From the NCBI GenBank assembly GCA_020847855.1, contig JADLBH010000001.1, forward strand, positions 1-64,000: a stretch of 64,000 bases of DNA, read 5' to 3'. Numbering within the stretch: position 1 is the first letter of the stretch; each line of letters starts with the position of its first letter. Under the pieces are notes generated by a model. It made no database searches. It saw only the letters and a program-made list of their open reading frames with translations, and had not been told where the DNA came from. This document shows, piece after piece, positions 34,501-43,594 of this stretch. Source of the stretch: Fimbriimonadaceae bacterium. Lineage in GTDB: Bacteria > Armatimonadota > Fimbriimonadia > Fimbriimonadales > Fimbriimonadaceae. The translations under genes were made by a program, and so were the position numbers.

Positions 34501-34844
34501 GAGACCCGCACACGATCATCGTCCGCCCGCACGTCACCGAGAAGACAGTTCGGTTGAGCTACGGCGACCCTAGGATCAAGGACGATGCGCAGATCGCGCG
34601 CAAGTACACCTTCATCGTCTCGCCCGACGCCAACAAGATCGAGATCAAGGGTGCGATCGAGGCGATCTACAACGCAGGCCGGACTAAGAAGGAGGGCCTG
34701 ATCGAGGTCACCAGCGTGCGCACCGTGACCATGCACGGCAAGTCGAAGCGGGTCGGGATGCGGGCCAAGGGCAAGCGACCCGACCAGAAAAAGGCGATCG
34801 TAACGCTCGCCAAAGGACAAGTCCTGGAGGACTACGGAGTCTAA
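34497..34844 (+). CDS. rplW: 50S ribosomal protein L23
   Basis: Protein at the tunnel exit that docks trigger factor and SRP, 115 residues. [40 protein letters not shown] and [16 protein letters not shown]-like elements (here [19 protein letters not shown]) identify it. TTG 34497 overlaps the rplD stop as TTGA. Confidence 0.95.
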   Translation: MRDPHTIIVRPHVTEKTVRLSYGDPRIKDDAQIARKYTFIVSPDANKIEIKGAIEAIYNAGRTKKEGLIEVTSVRTVTMHGKSKRVGMRAKGKRPDQKKAIVTLAKGQVLEDYGV

Positions 34845-35677
34845 TGCCGGTACGCCGACTCAAACCCACATCGCCGGGCCGCCGGCACATGATCGTCTCG
34901 ACCTATTCTGAGGTCACGAAGAAGAAGCCGGAGAAGTCGCTCACCGCCCCGATCAAGAAGTCTGGCGGCCGGAACGCAACCGGACGGCTCACCATGGCGA
35001 ACCGCGGCGGCGGGAACAAGCGCCGCTACCGCATCATTGACTTCAAGCGACAGAAGGACGGCGTGCCCGCGACGGTCGTCGCGATCGAGTACGACCCCAA
35101 CCGCACCTGCCGCATCGCCCTTCTCGAGTACGAGGACGGCGAGAAGCGATACATCCTCGCGCCCAAGGGGCTCGTGGTCGGGAAGGTCGTTCGAAGCGGG
35201 GACGGGGCGGACATCCTGCCCGGCCACTGCCTCCAACTCGCGAAGGTTCCGCTCGGCACCCTGGTGCACAACATCGAGTTCCAGCCTGGAAAGGGCGGCC
35301 AGATGGTGCGGAGCGCCGGGGCTGCGGCCCAGCTCGTCGCCAAAGAGGGCGCGTACGCCACGCTCAGGCTCCCGAGCGGTGAGATGCGCATGGTTCATGC
35401 GGACTGCCGCGCCACCGTTGGCGAGGTCGGAAACGCAGAGCACGAGAACGAGCAGATCGGCAAGGCGGGCAAGAACCGCGGCCTGGGCAAGAAGCCGCAC
35501 GTCCGTGGCGTCGTAAAGAGCCCGCGAGACCACCCCCACGGCGGCGGCGAGGCGAAATCGCCCGTGGGCCGAAGGAAGGGTCCGGTGGACCGATGGGGCA
35601 ACAAGGCCCTGGGCCGTCGCACACGGCACAACAAGAGCACCGACAAGTACATCGTTCGACGGAGGAACTCCAAGTAA
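34844..35677 (+). CDS. rplB: 50S ribosomal protein L2
   Basis: Core 23S rRNA-binding protein required for subunit association and peptidyl transfer, 277 residues. The [20 protein letters not shown] start, [20 protein letters not shown], and [18 protein letters not shown] with the functionally important histidine are all present. ATG 34844 shares one base with the rplW stop (TAATG). Confidence 0.97.
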   Translation: MPVRRLKPTSPGRRHMIVSTYSEVTKKKPEKSLTAPIKKSGGRNATGRLTMANRGGGNKRRYRIIDFKRQKDGVPATVVAIEYDPNRTCRIALLEYEDGEKRYILAPKGLVVGKVVRSGDGADILPGHCLQLAKVPLGTLVHNIEFQPGKGGQMVRSAGAAAQLVAKEGAYATLRLPSGEMRMVHADCRATVGEVGNAEHENEQIGKAGKNRGLGKKPHVRGVVKSPRDHPHGGGEAKSPVGRRKGPVDRWGNKALGRRTRHNKSTDKYIVRRRNSK

Positions 35678-35683
35678 ACCGCT

Positions 35684-35971
35684 ATGGCTAGAAGTCTCAA
35701 GAAAGGGTTCTTCGTGGACGACCACCTGATGAAGAAGGTGGACGCGCTGAACTCCGCTTCCGAAAAGAAGCTCATCAAGACGTGGTCTCGCCGGAGCACG
35801 ATCACCCCGGAGATGATCGGGCACACGATCGCGGTCCACGATGGCCGAAAGCACGTCCCGGTCTTCGTCACGGAGAACATGGTGGGGCACAAGCTCGGCG
35901 AGTTCGCCCCCACACGCACCTACCGCGGTCACGGCGGCTCCTTACCGGAGAGGGGGACCCGCCTGAAGTAA
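35684..35971 (+). CDS. rpsS: 30S ribosomal protein S19
   Basis: Binds 16S rRNA with S13 in the head of the small subunit, 95 residues. [40 protein letters not shown] and [16 protein letters not shown] are diagnostic. It is six bases after rplB. An 80-base gap to rplV contains TAGAAT at 35997-36002, a possible internal promoter. Confidence 0.97.
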   Translation: MARSLKKGFFVDDHLMKKVDALNSASEKKLIKTWSRRSTITPEMIGHTIAVHDGRKHVPVFVTENMVGHKLGEFAPTRTYRGHGGSLPERGTRLK

Positions 35972-36051
35972 GTCCCGAGGCGGGGGCAGGCTCCGGTAGA
36001 ATCCGGAACCTTGTCAGACCCGGCCTCAGACCTGCCAGGCGGCAAGGAACT

Positions 36052-36678
36052 ATGGAAGTCCAAGCAGTAGCGAAGTATATCAAGGTGCAACCGAGGAAGG
36101 TTCGCATCGTCGCAGATCTGGTGCGCGGCAAGTCCGCGAGCCAGACCGTAGACCACCTGCGCTTCCACCCCAGCAAGGGCGCCTTCGTGCTCCGAAAAGT
36201 GATCATGAGCGCGATCGCCAACGCCCAAGAGAACCATGGCGCGAACCCCGACACCTTGCGGATCGCGGTGATCAAGGTGGACGAGGGGCCGATCGCCAAG
36301 CGGATTCAGGCTCGGGCCATGGGCCGGGCGAACCGGATCCTCAAAAAAACGAGCCACATCACCGTGGTCGTGGACGATTCTGCCGCGACCGCGAAGCAGA
36401 AGCCGACCGGCACCCAAGCCAAACCCCGACCGAAGTTCCAATCACCGAAGCCAAAGAAAGCCGTAAAGGCGAAATCGGAGGCGGTCGAGGAGACCGTGGC
36501 CGAGGAGGGCGTCGTGGAAGACGCCGTGACCAAGGAAGCCGTCGAGGCGGCCCCCGCCGAGCCCGAGGTCGAGGCTGGCTCGATGGCAGAAACTGAAGCC
36601 ACCGAGGAACCGATCGCCGAGGCGGCGGAACCGGAACGCGAGGCACCTGCGGGCGACGAGCCCAAGGAGGGCGAGTAG
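36052..36678 (+). CDS. rplV: 50S ribosomal protein L22 with long acidic C-terminal extension
   Basis: Tunnel-lining protein of the large subunit. Residues 1-113 are a normal L22 ([20 protein letters not shown], hairpin [20 protein letters not shown]). A tail of about 95 residues follows: first a basic Pro/Lys linker, then a strongly acidic Glu/Ala/Val stretch to residue 208. Bacterial L22 usually ends near residue 110-120. The tail is probably disordered; its charge is opposite to that of most ribosomal proteins. ATG 36052. Confidence 0.94.
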   Translation: MEVQAVAKYIKVQPRKVRIVADLVRGKSASQTVDHLRFHPSKGAFVLRKVIMSAIANAQENHGANPDTLRIAVIKVDEGPIAKRIQARAMGRANRILKKTSHITVVVDDSAATAKQKPTGTQAKPRPKFQSPKPKKAVKAKSEAVEETVAEEGVVEDAVTKEAVEAAPAEPEVEAGSMAETEATEEPIAEAAEPEREAPAGDEPKEGE

Positions 36679-36679
36679 C

Positions 36680-37468
36680 TTGGGCCAGAAGATCCACCCC
36701 ATCGGTTTCCGGATCGGCGTGATCCGTGGCCACGACAGCCACTGGATCGTGCCCAAGAAGCTCTATCGCAGCACGCTGATGTCGGACAAGAAGATCCGGG
36801 ACTACCTCCTGCAAAAGGTCGGAAAGGGCCTTGTGAGCCGCGTCGAGATCGAGCGCGCCGCAAACCGGGTCAAGGTCACCGTCTTCACCTCCCGCCCTGG
36901 CGCGGTCATCGGTCGCGGTGGGAAGGGCATTGACGAGATCAGCAACGACCTGAACAAGCAGATCCGAAAGGAGGACGAGACCGCGCAAGTTCAGGTCAAC
37001 GTGAGCGAGGTTCGCCAGCCCGAAGTGGACGCACAACTCGTCGCCGAGAACATCGCGATCCAGCTCGAGCGCCGGATCAGCCATCGCCGCGCCATGCGGC
37101 AGTCCATGACCCGCGCGATGCGGATGAACGCGAGGGGTATGAAGGTGATCGTGAGCGGCCGACTGAACGGTGCTGAGATCGCCAGGGTCGAGCAGGACAA
37201 GTTTGGCAAGGTGCCGCTTCACACCCTGCGGGCCGACATTGACTACGGCTTCGCCATCGCCATGACGATGTATGGAACCATCGGGGTCCGGGTCTGGATC
37301 TACAAGGGCGAGGTCTTGCCGGAGAAGCAGCTCATGGCCGCGATTGCGGCCGAGGCGGCTACCGCGCCGCGACGCGCTCGGCGGGCGAGCGAAGAGGCCG
37401 AGGCCGGTGGCGACACTGCCGGACCCGTGAACGAAGGGACACAGACCACAGGTGAGGTGACACAGTAA
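36680..37468 (+). CDS. rpsC: 30S ribosomal protein S3
   Basis: Head protein at the mRNA entry channel with helicase activity, 262 residues. The [20 protein letters not shown] start, a KH domain ([16 protein letters not shown]) and the C-terminal domain ([13 protein letters not shown]) are clear. TTG 36680 follows AAGGAGG and the rplV stop by one base. A tail of about 45 residues beyond the core is Ala/Glu/Thr-rich. Confidence 0.96.
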   Translation: MGQKIHPIGFRIGVIRGHDSHWIVPKKLYRSTLMSDKKIRDYLLQKVGKGLVSRVEIERAANRVKVTVFTSRPGAVIGRGGKGIDEISNDLNKQIRKEDETAQVQVNVSEVRQPEVDAQLVAENIAIQLERRISHRRAMRQSMTRAMRMNARGMKVIVSGRLNGAEIARVEQDKFGKVPLHTLRADIDYGFAIAMTMYGTIGVRVWIYKGEVLPEKQLMAAIAAEAATAPRRARRASEEAEAGGDTAGPVNEGTQTTGEVTQ

Positions 37469-37472
37469 CGCC

Positions 37473-37931
37473 ATGTTGATGCCGAAAAGGATGAAGTTCC
37501 GCAAGCAGTTCCGCGGGCGGATGAAGGGTCGAGCGAAGGGCGGTAGCGAGATCGCCTTCGGCGATTACGCGATCCTTGCCCTCGAGCCCGGCTGGATCAC
37601 GGCCCGACAGATCGAGGCGGCCCGTATCGCGATGACCCGCCACGTCCGGCGCGTCGGAAAGGTCTGGATCCGCGTCTTCCCCGACAAGCCGATCTCCAAG
37701 AAGCCCCTGGAACAACGCATGGGCAAAGGCAAGGCCGGAGTCGAGTTCTACGTGGCCGTCGTCCGTCCCGACCGCGTCCTCTTCGAGATGGCTGGGCCAC
37801 CGCCCGAGGTCGCCAAGGAAGCCTTGAGGCTCGCGCAGCACAAGCTGCCGATACGAACGAAGTTCTTGATTCGAGAAGGGTTTACGTATGAGGAAGTCGG
37901 CAAGTCGGCCAAGAAGGAGGGCAACGAATGA
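37473..37931 (+). CDS. rplP: 50S ribosomal protein L16
   Basis: Binds helices near the A site, 152 residues. [20 protein letters not shown], the [20 protein letters not shown] core and [15 protein letters not shown] are typical. The arginine-rich PRMC-type region is intact. The C-terminus has about 15 extra basic residues. It ends with an ATGA overlap to rpmC. Confidence 0.97.
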   Translation: MLMPKRMKFRKQFRGRMKGRAKGGSEIAFGDYAILALEPGWITARQIEAARIAMTRHVRRVGKVWIRVFPDKPISKKPLEQRMGKGKAGVEFYVAVVRPDRVLFEMAGPPPEVAKEALRLAQHKLPIRTKFLIREGFTYEEVGKSAKKEGNE

Positions 37932-38137
37932 AGTCGCTCAAGGCGTCTGAACTGAGGGACAAGTCCGTTCCCGAGCTCGAAAAGCTGATCGCCGAGGAGC
38001 GCGCCGCCCTCTACAAGGCTCGGCGAGACCTCGTATTCCGACAGCAGACCGACACCTCGAGGCTCAAGGTCCACCGCCACAACATCGCACGGATGCTGAC
38101 CTTGATCTCGGAGAAGAAGCGAGGGGGCGACAAGTGA
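37928..38137 (+). CDS. rpmC: 50S ribosomal protein L29
   Basis: Small helical protein at the tunnel exit, 69 residues. [20 protein letters not shown] and the basic C-terminal helix ([17 protein letters not shown]) match the family. Its start overlaps the rplP stop, and its stop overlaps the rpsQ start. Confidence 0.95.
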   Translation: MKSLKASELRDKSVPELEKLIAEERAALYKARRDLVFRQQTDTSRLKVHRHNIARMLTLISEKKRGGDK

Positions 38138-38394
38138 GCGCAGAGCCGCGCGGGAACCGAAAAGTGCGACGCGGCGTCGTTGCCTCGAACAAGATGACGA
38201 AGACCGTCGTCGTGAAGCTCGAGCGCGCGATGCAGCACCCGCTCTATGGCAAGACCGTACGCACGACGGATCGCGTCAAGGCTCACGACGAGCTGGGCTG
38301 CGACATCGGCGACACCGTCGAGATCATGGAGACCCGGCCGCTCAGCAAGCACAAGCACTGGCGCGTGACCCGAGTGATCGAGAAGGTGAAGTAA
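38134..38394 (+). CDS. rpsQ: 30S ribosomal protein S17
   Basis: OB-fold 16S rRNA-binding protein, 86 residues. [20 protein letters not shown] and [20 protein letters not shown], then [20 protein letters not shown], are diagnostic. GTG 38134 overlaps the rpmC stop (GTGA). A 92-base structured gap follows before rplN. Confidence 0.96.
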   Translation: MSAEPRGNRKVRRGVVASNKMTKTVVVKLERAMQHPLYGKTVRTTDRVKAHDELGCDIGDTVEIMETRPLSKHKHWRVTRVIEKVK

Positions 38395-38414
38395 CGAGAT
38401 ATCGAAATCAGGTA

Positions 38415-38462
38415 GGGCGAGGGAGAAAACCCTAGGGCCGGCGGGCGACCGCTCCGGCCCGT
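38415..38462 (+). promoter_or_regulatory. Two adjacent hairpins in the rpsQ-rplN gap
   Basis: The first stem is TAGGG (38415-38419) with CCCTA (38432-38436). The second is GGGCCGG (38437-38443) with CCGGCCC (38456-38462), extended by CGG/CCG across a GCGA tetraloop of the GNRA type, with a two-base bulge at 38454-38455. The stems are directly adjacent and could stack. They stand 24 bases before ATG 38487, whose AAGGAG site is unstructured. Confidence 0.55.
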
Positions 38463-38486
38463 GCCCGACGATGAAGGAGCGAACAA

Positions 38487-38858
38487 ATGATCCAGCAATT
38501 TTCCAGGCTCAAGGTGGCCGACAACAGTGGCGCGAGGGAAGTCATGTGCATCCGAGTGCTCAAGGGCTCGCAACCCCGGTACGGCGGCGTCGGCGATGTG
38601 ATCGTGGCCTCCGTCAAGGTCGCAACCCCGAACATGCCCGTCAAGAAGGGCGAAGTGGTGCGCTGCGTCGTCGTGCGGACCAAGCGCGACATCCGTCGCG
38701 CCGATGGAAGCACGCTCAAGTTTGATGACAACGCCTGCGTCGTGATCAACCCGCAGAGCGGAGAGCCGAGAGGAACGAGAATCTTCGGCCCCGTCGCCCG
38801 CGAACTGCGAGACCACAACTACATGAAGATCGTCTCGCTCGCTCCGGAGGTGATCTGA
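38487..38858 (+). CDS. rplN: 50S ribosomal protein L14
   Basis: Binds 23S rRNA and forms an inter-subunit bridge with 16S rRNA, 123 residues. [40 protein letters not shown] and [20 protein letters not shown] are the family signature. AAGGAG lies seven bases before ATG. First gene of the spc-like half of the cluster. Confidence 0.97.
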   Translation: MIQQFSRLKVADNSGAREVMCIRVLKGSQPRYGGVGDVIVASVKVATPNMPVKKGEVVRCVVVRTKRDIRRADGSTLKFDDNACVVINPQSGEPRGTRIFGPVARELRDHNYMKIVSLAPEVI

Positions 38859-38861
38859 ACC

Positions 38862-39275
38862 ATGCCCACGAAAGCCGAGATCAAAGCAGCCAAGAAGCCC
38901 ATCAAGTCCAAAGTGAGGACGGGCGACAAGGTGATCATCATCGCGGGCAAGGACAAGGGCCAGATCGGTATCGTCGCCGCCCTCTCCCCCAAGGAGCGGA
39001 AGGCAATCGTGATACAAGAGAACCCGGAGAACCCGGAGCAACCGATCCCGCTCAACGCTGTGACCAAGCACCGCAAGGCAAAGTACCAAGGCCAGCAGTC
39101 GGCGCGCATCCGCATGCCGGCACCGCTCGATCTGAGCAACCTCATGGTGATTGACCCCGCATCCGACCAGCCGAGCCGGATCGGCCGACGCGAGGAGAAG
39201 GGCAAGCTCGTGCGATACGCCAAAAAGAGCGGCAAGACGATCGTGGACAAGCCCAACATCAGCAAGGAGAAGTAA
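38862..39275 (+). CDS. rplX: 50S ribosomal protein L24
   Basis: Assembly-initiating 23S rRNA-binding protein with a KOW motif (KVRTGDKVIIIAGKDKGQIG). At 137 residues it is longer than the usual 100-115, with an N-terminal basic lead of 14 residues and a C-terminal tail that keeps the L24 ending (LMVIDPASDQPSRIGRREE, GKLVRYAKKSGKTI). ATG 38862 is three bases after rplN. Confidence 0.95.
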   Translation: MPTKAEIKAAKKPIKSKVRTGDKVIIIAGKDKGQIGIVAALSPKERKAIVIQENPENPEQPIPLNAVTKHRKAKYQGQQSARIRMPAPLDLSNLMVIDPASDQPSRIGRREEKGKLVRYAKKSGKTIVDKPNISKEK

Positions 39276-39278
39276 GGA

Positions 39279-39860
39279 ATGGCGAAGAAGGACAAGCAGG
39301 AAGGCGGACCGCAGGGCAAGCTGCCGGCAGCGCGACTGAAGAAGATTTACGCGTAGAAGGTGCGTCCGGAGCTCATGGAGCAGTTCAAGTACTCCAGCTT
39401 GATGGAGGCACCCCGCCTCGTCAAGGTCGTCGTGAACATGGGCACCGGCATCGAGGAGAAGGAACTCGAGGCTGCCATTAACGACATGTCCTTGATCACG
39501 GGGCAGAAACCAGTCGCGACCGTCGCCCGAAAGTCGGTCTCCAACTTCAAGCTAAGAGAAGGGATGAAGGTCGGGTGCCGGGTCACCCTTCGCGGGGATC
39601 GGGCCTACCACTTCCTGGACAAGCTCGCCACGGTCGCGCTTCCGCGCATCCGCGACTTCCAAGGTCTCCCGCCCAAGTCGTTCGATGGCCGAGGAAACTA
39701 CTCGCTCGGGCTCAAGGAGCAGCTTGTCTTCCCTGAGATTGATTACGACAAGTTCGACAAGCAGCGCGGGATGGACATCACGATCTGCACAACGGCCAAG
39801 ACGGACGAAGAGGGGCGGGCTTTCCTCAAGGCAATGGGCATGCCCTTGCGCGAGAAGTAG
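39279..39860 (+). CDS. rplE: 50S ribosomal protein L5 with in-frame amber codon near the N-terminus
   Basis: L5 binds 5S rRNA in the central protuberance and is essential. The body is intact ([60 protein letters not shown]). The full frame starts at ATG 39279, four bases after rplX, with AAGGAG nine bases upstream, and reads [20 protein letters not shown] then KKIYA, but then meets TAG at 39354-39356 before AAG and GTG (39360). The codons before the stop align with the first helix of L5 (RLKEKY-xEVxPxLM), so TAG replaces one residue, probably Glu or Lys. The uninterrupted frame from GTG 39360 gives 166 residues, lacking half of helix 1; normal L5 has about 180. Readthrough, reinitiation or a sequence error are all possible. 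Confidence 0.9.
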
Positions 39861-39868
39861 ACCTCCTC

Positions 39869-39888
39869 GCACGCTCTCTTCTGCGTGC
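39869..39888 (+). terminator. Short hairpin after rplE
   Basis: GCACGC pairs with GCGTGC around an eight-base pyrimidine loop, nine bases after the rplE stop. The stem is short and without a U-tract, so this is a weak candidate for the end of the ribosomal protein operon. Confidence 0.3.
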
Positions 39889-39938
39889 CCGGCTCTCTCC
39901 TCGCGTGCGCCTGGCCCACCCGCGAACCGCCCGGCACG

Positions 39939-39944
39939 TAGAAT
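39939..39944 (+). promoter_or_regulatory. -10 box (TAGAAT) for ispG
   Basis: It lies six bases before ATG 39951, so ispG is likely transcribed on its own without a leader rather than as part of the ribosomal cluster. Confidence 0.55.
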
Positions 39945-39950
39945 AGAGCC

Positions 39951-41237
39951 ATGAGCGGTGGCACGGCAAGGCGGCGCACCCGGCCGTGCAGGGTTGGGGA
40001 ACTGACCATGGGCTTTGGGTTCCCGGTCGTGGTCCAAAGCATGGTCACGGCCGAGACCCGCGAGATCGAAGAGGTCGTCGCGCAGGTCATCGAGTTGCAC
40101 AAGGCAGGCTGTGAGCTTGTCCGCGTGACGACCCCCACTCTTCAAGAGGCACAGTGCTTGGAGGAGATCCGGGCCAAGGTCGCAGAGCGACACGGCCCAG
40201 TGCCGCTTACCGCCGACGTCCACCATCAAGGCTCGGCGATTGCCATCGAGGCCGCAAAGCATGTGGACGAAGTCCGGCTGAACCCCGGCCTGTTCGTCTT
40301 CAAGCGGCACGGGACTCGCGCCGCGGCACTCGACTCAGGAGACTCGGACCTCCGAGGGAGAGAGACCACCGAACTGGACGCGCTCCGAGCCGAGCTGGCC
40401 TACAGCGAGAGCGAGGAGCAGGAGGAGCTGGAAGCGATCGAGGCAAGCCTTGCCCCTGTGATCGAAGCGTGCAAGAAGCAGGGACGGGCCATGCGGATCG
40501 GAGTCAATCACGGCTCGCTCAGCGAGCGCATTCTCGTGACGCACGGTGACACGCCGGCAGGGATGGTCGCAAGCGCGATGGAGTATCTGCGAATCTGCGA
40601 CCGGCACGGCTTTCACAACCTCAACGTGAGCGCCAAGGCGAGCCGGGTCGCGGTAATGGTAGAAGCGAATAGGCTAATGGCCCGGATCATGGATGCCGAA
40701 GGCTTGAACTTTCCCTTGCACCTCGGGGTCACGGAGGCCGGCGATGGACAGTACGCCCGAATCAAGTCCACCGCAGGGATCGCGGCGCTGTTGCTCGACG
40801 GGCTCGGCGACACGATTCGAGTCAGCCTCGCCGAGGATCCCCTGCACGAGATCCCCGTTTGTTACGAGATCCTCCAAGCCACAGGGCTGCGCAAGACGCA
40901 GGTCGAGTACATCGCTTGCCCTTCCTGCGGGCGGACGAAGTTCGACCTTCCGACGGTGCTTCGTGAAGTGCGCCAAGCGACCAAGCACCTGGTGGGCTTG
41001 GACATCGCTGTGATGGGGTGCATTGTGAACGGACCCGGCGAAATGGCCGATGCCGATTATGGTTACGTAGGGGCGGCGGGGGGGAAAATCACCCTATATC
41101 GCAAGCGCGAGCCCGTCCGCCATGGCATTCCGCAGAGCGAGGGGGTTTCGGCCTTGATCGAACTCCTGAAGCAAGATGGTAAGTGGGTCGAACCGACGGG
41201 TGCCCCCAGTCTACTCTTGCCGCTCAAGACGTTGTAA
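39951..41237 (+). CDS. ispG: 4-hydroxy-3-methylbut-2-en-1-yl diphosphate synthase
   Basis: Penultimate step of the MEP isoprenoid pathway, using a 4Fe-4S cluster. The 428-residue protein has the TIM-barrel start ([17 protein letters not shown]) and [10 protein letters not shown], plus the cluster ligands C323 and C326 ([11 protein letters not shown]), C357 ([10 protein letters not shown]) and the glutamate after them. The bacterial core is about 370; an acidic insertion of about 40 residues after RLNPGLFVF (about 120-165, [16 protein letters not shown]) accounts for the excess. An ordinary prokaryotic IspG otherwise. Confidence 0.95.
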   Translation: MSGGTARRRTRPCRVGELTMGFGFPVVVQSMVTAETREIEEVVAQVIELHKAGCELVRVTTPTLQEAQCLEEIRAKVAERHGPVPLTADVHHQGSAIAIEAAKHVDEVRLNPGLFVFKRHGTRAAALDSGDSDLRGRETTELDALRAELAYSESEEQEELEAIEASLAPVIEACKKQGRAMRIGVNHGSLSERILVTHGDTPAGMVASAMEYLRICDRHGFHNLNVSAKASRVAVMVEANRLMARIMDAEGLNFPLHLGVTEAGDGQYARIKSTAGIAALLLDGLGDTIRVSLAEDPLHEIPVCYEILQATGLRKTQVEYIACPSCGRTKFDLPTVLREVRQATKHLVGLDIAVMGCIVNGPGEMADADYGYVGAAGGKITLYRKREPVRHGIPQSEGVSALIELLKQDGKWVEPTGAPSLLLPLKTL

Positions 41238-41797
41238 CCCCATTACTTTTCACCTCGTAAGGCACAGAGGAAGAAGTTCCGAGAAGGGTGACGCCGAAGC
41301 CATGCGGTGCTGGTGCGCAACTGAAGGAAGGTTGCCACCATCGCGGCTGTATTGGCCTTTGGCGCATATTGAACAGAGGTCGTTCTTGAGGAAAATTACA
41401 TTCGAAAAGGGGTGGCTCTTGCCTGCATCTAAGGTAGCACGGAATCGGAAGTAGTTTGTGGCCTTCCATCGGATCCAGCTTCCGGCTTGTTTCGAGCAGC
41501 AACGTGGGCAGCTGGTTTTTGGGGGTCGTGCCAGGCAGGTGGAGGTCCCCAGGACCCGGGAAGCGTTGGCAGTCTTGCCGATTTGTGGCGAGCAGAACGG
41601 ATGGAAGCCACGCGGCCCGCCGACCGCGAATCTCGGGAACACCCGGCCTCATGAATCCTTGACCCAGCGGGGCCACAAAGTATTGGAAGCGAGGAGTTCC
41701 CCCCGGAAGTCAGCTTCCAACCCAGGCGCGGGCTCGGTGCCATCGGACGGGTCTTTCCCTACGTGAGGGTCGTGCCGGTACAAGTAGAATCCCACTC
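41238..41797. other. 560-base region without a recognised gene
   Basis: Several open frames exist on both strands, for example 41458-41766 plus and 41224-41676 minus, but none has a ribosome binding site, plausible codon use or a recognisable motif. The first 220 bases are AT-richer than the chromosome average. No tRNA, RNase P, tmRNA or transposon end was recognised. The promoter of the downstream aminotransferase lies at its right end. Confidence 0.4.
41785..41790 (+). promoter_or_regulatory. -10 box (TAGAAT) for the aminotransferase
   Basis: It lies seven bases before ATG 41798. Confidence 0.5.
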
Positions 41798-42994
41798 ATG
41801 CCAACTCCAAGCAGGCGCTTCGAATCCGTCCCGCCTTACCTTTTCGCCGAGGTGGCGCGGGCCAAGCGGGAGGCGATCGCCCGAGGCGTGGACGTCATTG
41901 ACCTAGGCATTGGCGATCCCGATATCCCAACGCCCAAGCCCGTCATCGAGGCTCTTTGCGCGGCGGCTCACAACCCGAGGACCCACCGCTATGACGAGAG
42001 CGCGAACGGCTGGCCTGCGTTCCTGAATGCCGCGAAGGAATGGTATGCGAAGACCTTCGGTGTCCCCTCAGCCGACCAAGGCGAGCTGTGCCAGGTCATC
42101 GGGAGCAAGGAGGGGCTCGCCCATCTCGCGTGGGCTTTCATTGATCACGGCGACGTTGCCATCGTCCCGAACCCTGGGTATCCGGTCTACAAGGTGAACA
42201 CGCTGATGGCGGGCGGGGAAGTGTTCGAAGTCCCGTTGCGAGAGGAGAACGCCTTTCTTCCGAGGCTGGTGGATATCCCGACCGAGGCTGCCCGTCGAGC
42301 CAAGCTCTTCTATGTCTGCTATCCGAACAATCCGACCGCGGCCGTGGCGACTTCCGAGTTCTATGCCGACGCGATACGGTTCTGCCGCGACCACGACATC
42401 CTGCTCGTGAACGACATGGCCTACGCCACGGTGACCTATGACGGTTTGCTGCACCCCACCGCCCTTCAGGCACCCGGCTCCGTAGAGCACGTGATCGAGT
42501 TCCACTCGCTGAGCAAGATGTTCAACATGACGGGCTGGCGCTTGGGCTTCGCGATCGGGAACCCCGGTGCGATCCAGGCGCTGCAAGCGATGAAGAGCAA
42601 CATTGACAGCAAGCAGTTCGGGGCGATCGCCGAGGCCGGGGCCGTGGCCCTGAGCGGGGTGGACAACCGCGAGACCATGGCGCTCTATGCGAAGCGGCGC
42701 GACTACCTGTGCGACGGCCTGGCAGCCCTTGGATGGGAGGTTCCCAAGCCCAAGGCGACCTTGTTCGTTTGGGCGCGGGTGCCTCGCGACGACATGTCGA
42801 GCGCCGAGTTTTGCGCCGCGCTCATCGAGAAGGCAGGGATCGTGGCCGTGCCCGGTAACGGGGCGGGAAGCGAGGGCGAGGGCTTTGTGCGCATGTCGCT
42901 TACCCTGCCAGGCGACGTTGGCGGGGAGCGGTACGCCGAAGCGGTCCGGCGGATCGGCGAGTCGGGACTCGTCCCGAGCCGAGCTGGAGTGTAG
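41798..42994 (+). CDS. Class I/II aminotransferase, LL-diaminopimelate aminotransferase-like
   Basis: PLP-dependent enzyme of 398 residues. VIDLGIGDPDIPTPKPVIEA, VIGSKEGLAHLAWAF, YPNNPTAAVA, and the Schiff-base lysine in HSLSKMFNMTGWRLGF are present. The start and DPD segment look like the DapL group, which makes LL-diaminopimelate for lysine and peptidoglycan; alanine or aspartate aminotransferases are close alternatives. It is followed seven bases later by an unknown gene and then folC. Confidence 0.85.
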   Translation: MPTPSRRFESVPPYLFAEVARAKREAIARGVDVIDLGIGDPDIPTPKPVIEALCAAAHNPRTHRYDESANGWPAFLNAAKEWYAKTFGVPSADQGELCQVIGSKEGLAHLAWAFIDHGDVAIVPNPGYPVYKVNTLMAGGEVFEVPLREENAFLPRLVDIPTEAARRAKLFYVCYPNNPTAAVATSEFYADAIRFCRDHDILLVNDMAYATVTYDGLLHPTALQAPGSVEHVIEFHSLSKMFNMTGWRLGFAIGNPGAIQALQAMKSNIDSKQFGAIAEAGAVALSGVDNRETMALYAKRRDYLCDGLAALGWEVPKPKATLFVWARVPRDDMSSAEFCAALIEKAGIVAVPGNGAGSEGEGFVRMSLTLPGDVGGERYAEAVRRIGESGLVPSRAGV

Positions 42995-43000
42995 CCGACC

Positions 43001-43594
43001 ATGGGCCCGAACGAGATGAGGGAGGTCCTCGCCCGAGCCGAGGCGATCCAATCGGGCCAGGCTCTGCGGCTCGAGGACTCGGGCGACGTCGAGGCCCTGG
43101 TCGAGGCTGCCTCGGAGGCCGGCCTTTCGCGCGACGCCGTGCTGCAAGCTCTGCGGGAAAGGCTCCTCGCCTGTGCTCCCCTCGCGGCAGGAGAGACTGC
43201 CTTCGCGAAGAGCGCGGACGGGCACAGCTATGTCGCGAACGTCGAAGAGGTGAGGGAGCACTCGGTGCTCGTGCGGTTCGTGCGCGGGGGGACGGCGGAG
43301 GTCCGCCAGAGCGATCTCGTGAGGTTCTCGCCCACGCCTGGCCTACAGATTCAAGCGAACTACCCTTCGTGGGGCTGGTGGTCCTCTACCGTTCTCGGCT
43401 ACGACGAGAAGTCCATGACGGTGTCGGTCTCTGACAACATGGGGTCGGAGTACAAGCTCCCGATCAGCGAGGTCAGGATGCCGCGGCCCAAGTCAAGGTC
43501 GGAGCTTGCTTGGCAGCGGTTCTATGTCGGGGCAGCGATCTTTGCCGCGGGCATCGGTATGGGGCTCTTGATCTTCAGGTTCTTGCAACGGTGA
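43001..43594 (+). CDS. Membrane-anchored protein of unknown function
   Basis: The protein has 197 residues. The N-terminal half is helical and acidic (SGDVEALVEAASEAGLSRDA), the middle has beta strands with an SH3/Tudor-like spacing (HSVLVRFVRGGTAEVRQSDL, STVLGYDEKSMTVSVSDNMG), and a single membrane helix ends the protein (FYVGAAIFAAGIGMGLLIFR). It lies between the aminotransferase and folC, overlapping the latter by GTGA. No family is recognised. Confidence 0.7.
   Translation: MGPNEMREVLARAEAIQSGQALRLEDSGDVEALVEAASEAGLSRDAVLQALRERLLACAPLAAGETAFAKSADGHSYVANVEEVREHSVLVRFVRGGTAEVRQSDLVRFSPTPGLQIQANYPSWGWWSSTVLGYDEKSMTVSVSDNMGSEYKLPISEVRMPRPKSRSELAWQRFYVGAAIFAAGIGMGLLIFRFLQR

Noticed and set aside
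39354-39356. TAG reassigned to an amino acid across the genome
   Set aside because: TAG ends several other genes cleanly here (LysM gene at 3739, DUF1385 gene at 6337, HDOD gene at 27999, rplV at 36678), so a general code change is not supported.
41458-41766. Plus-strand frame in the ispG-aminotransferase gap as a gene
   Set aside because: No start signal, no motif, and composition does not resemble the neighbouring genes.
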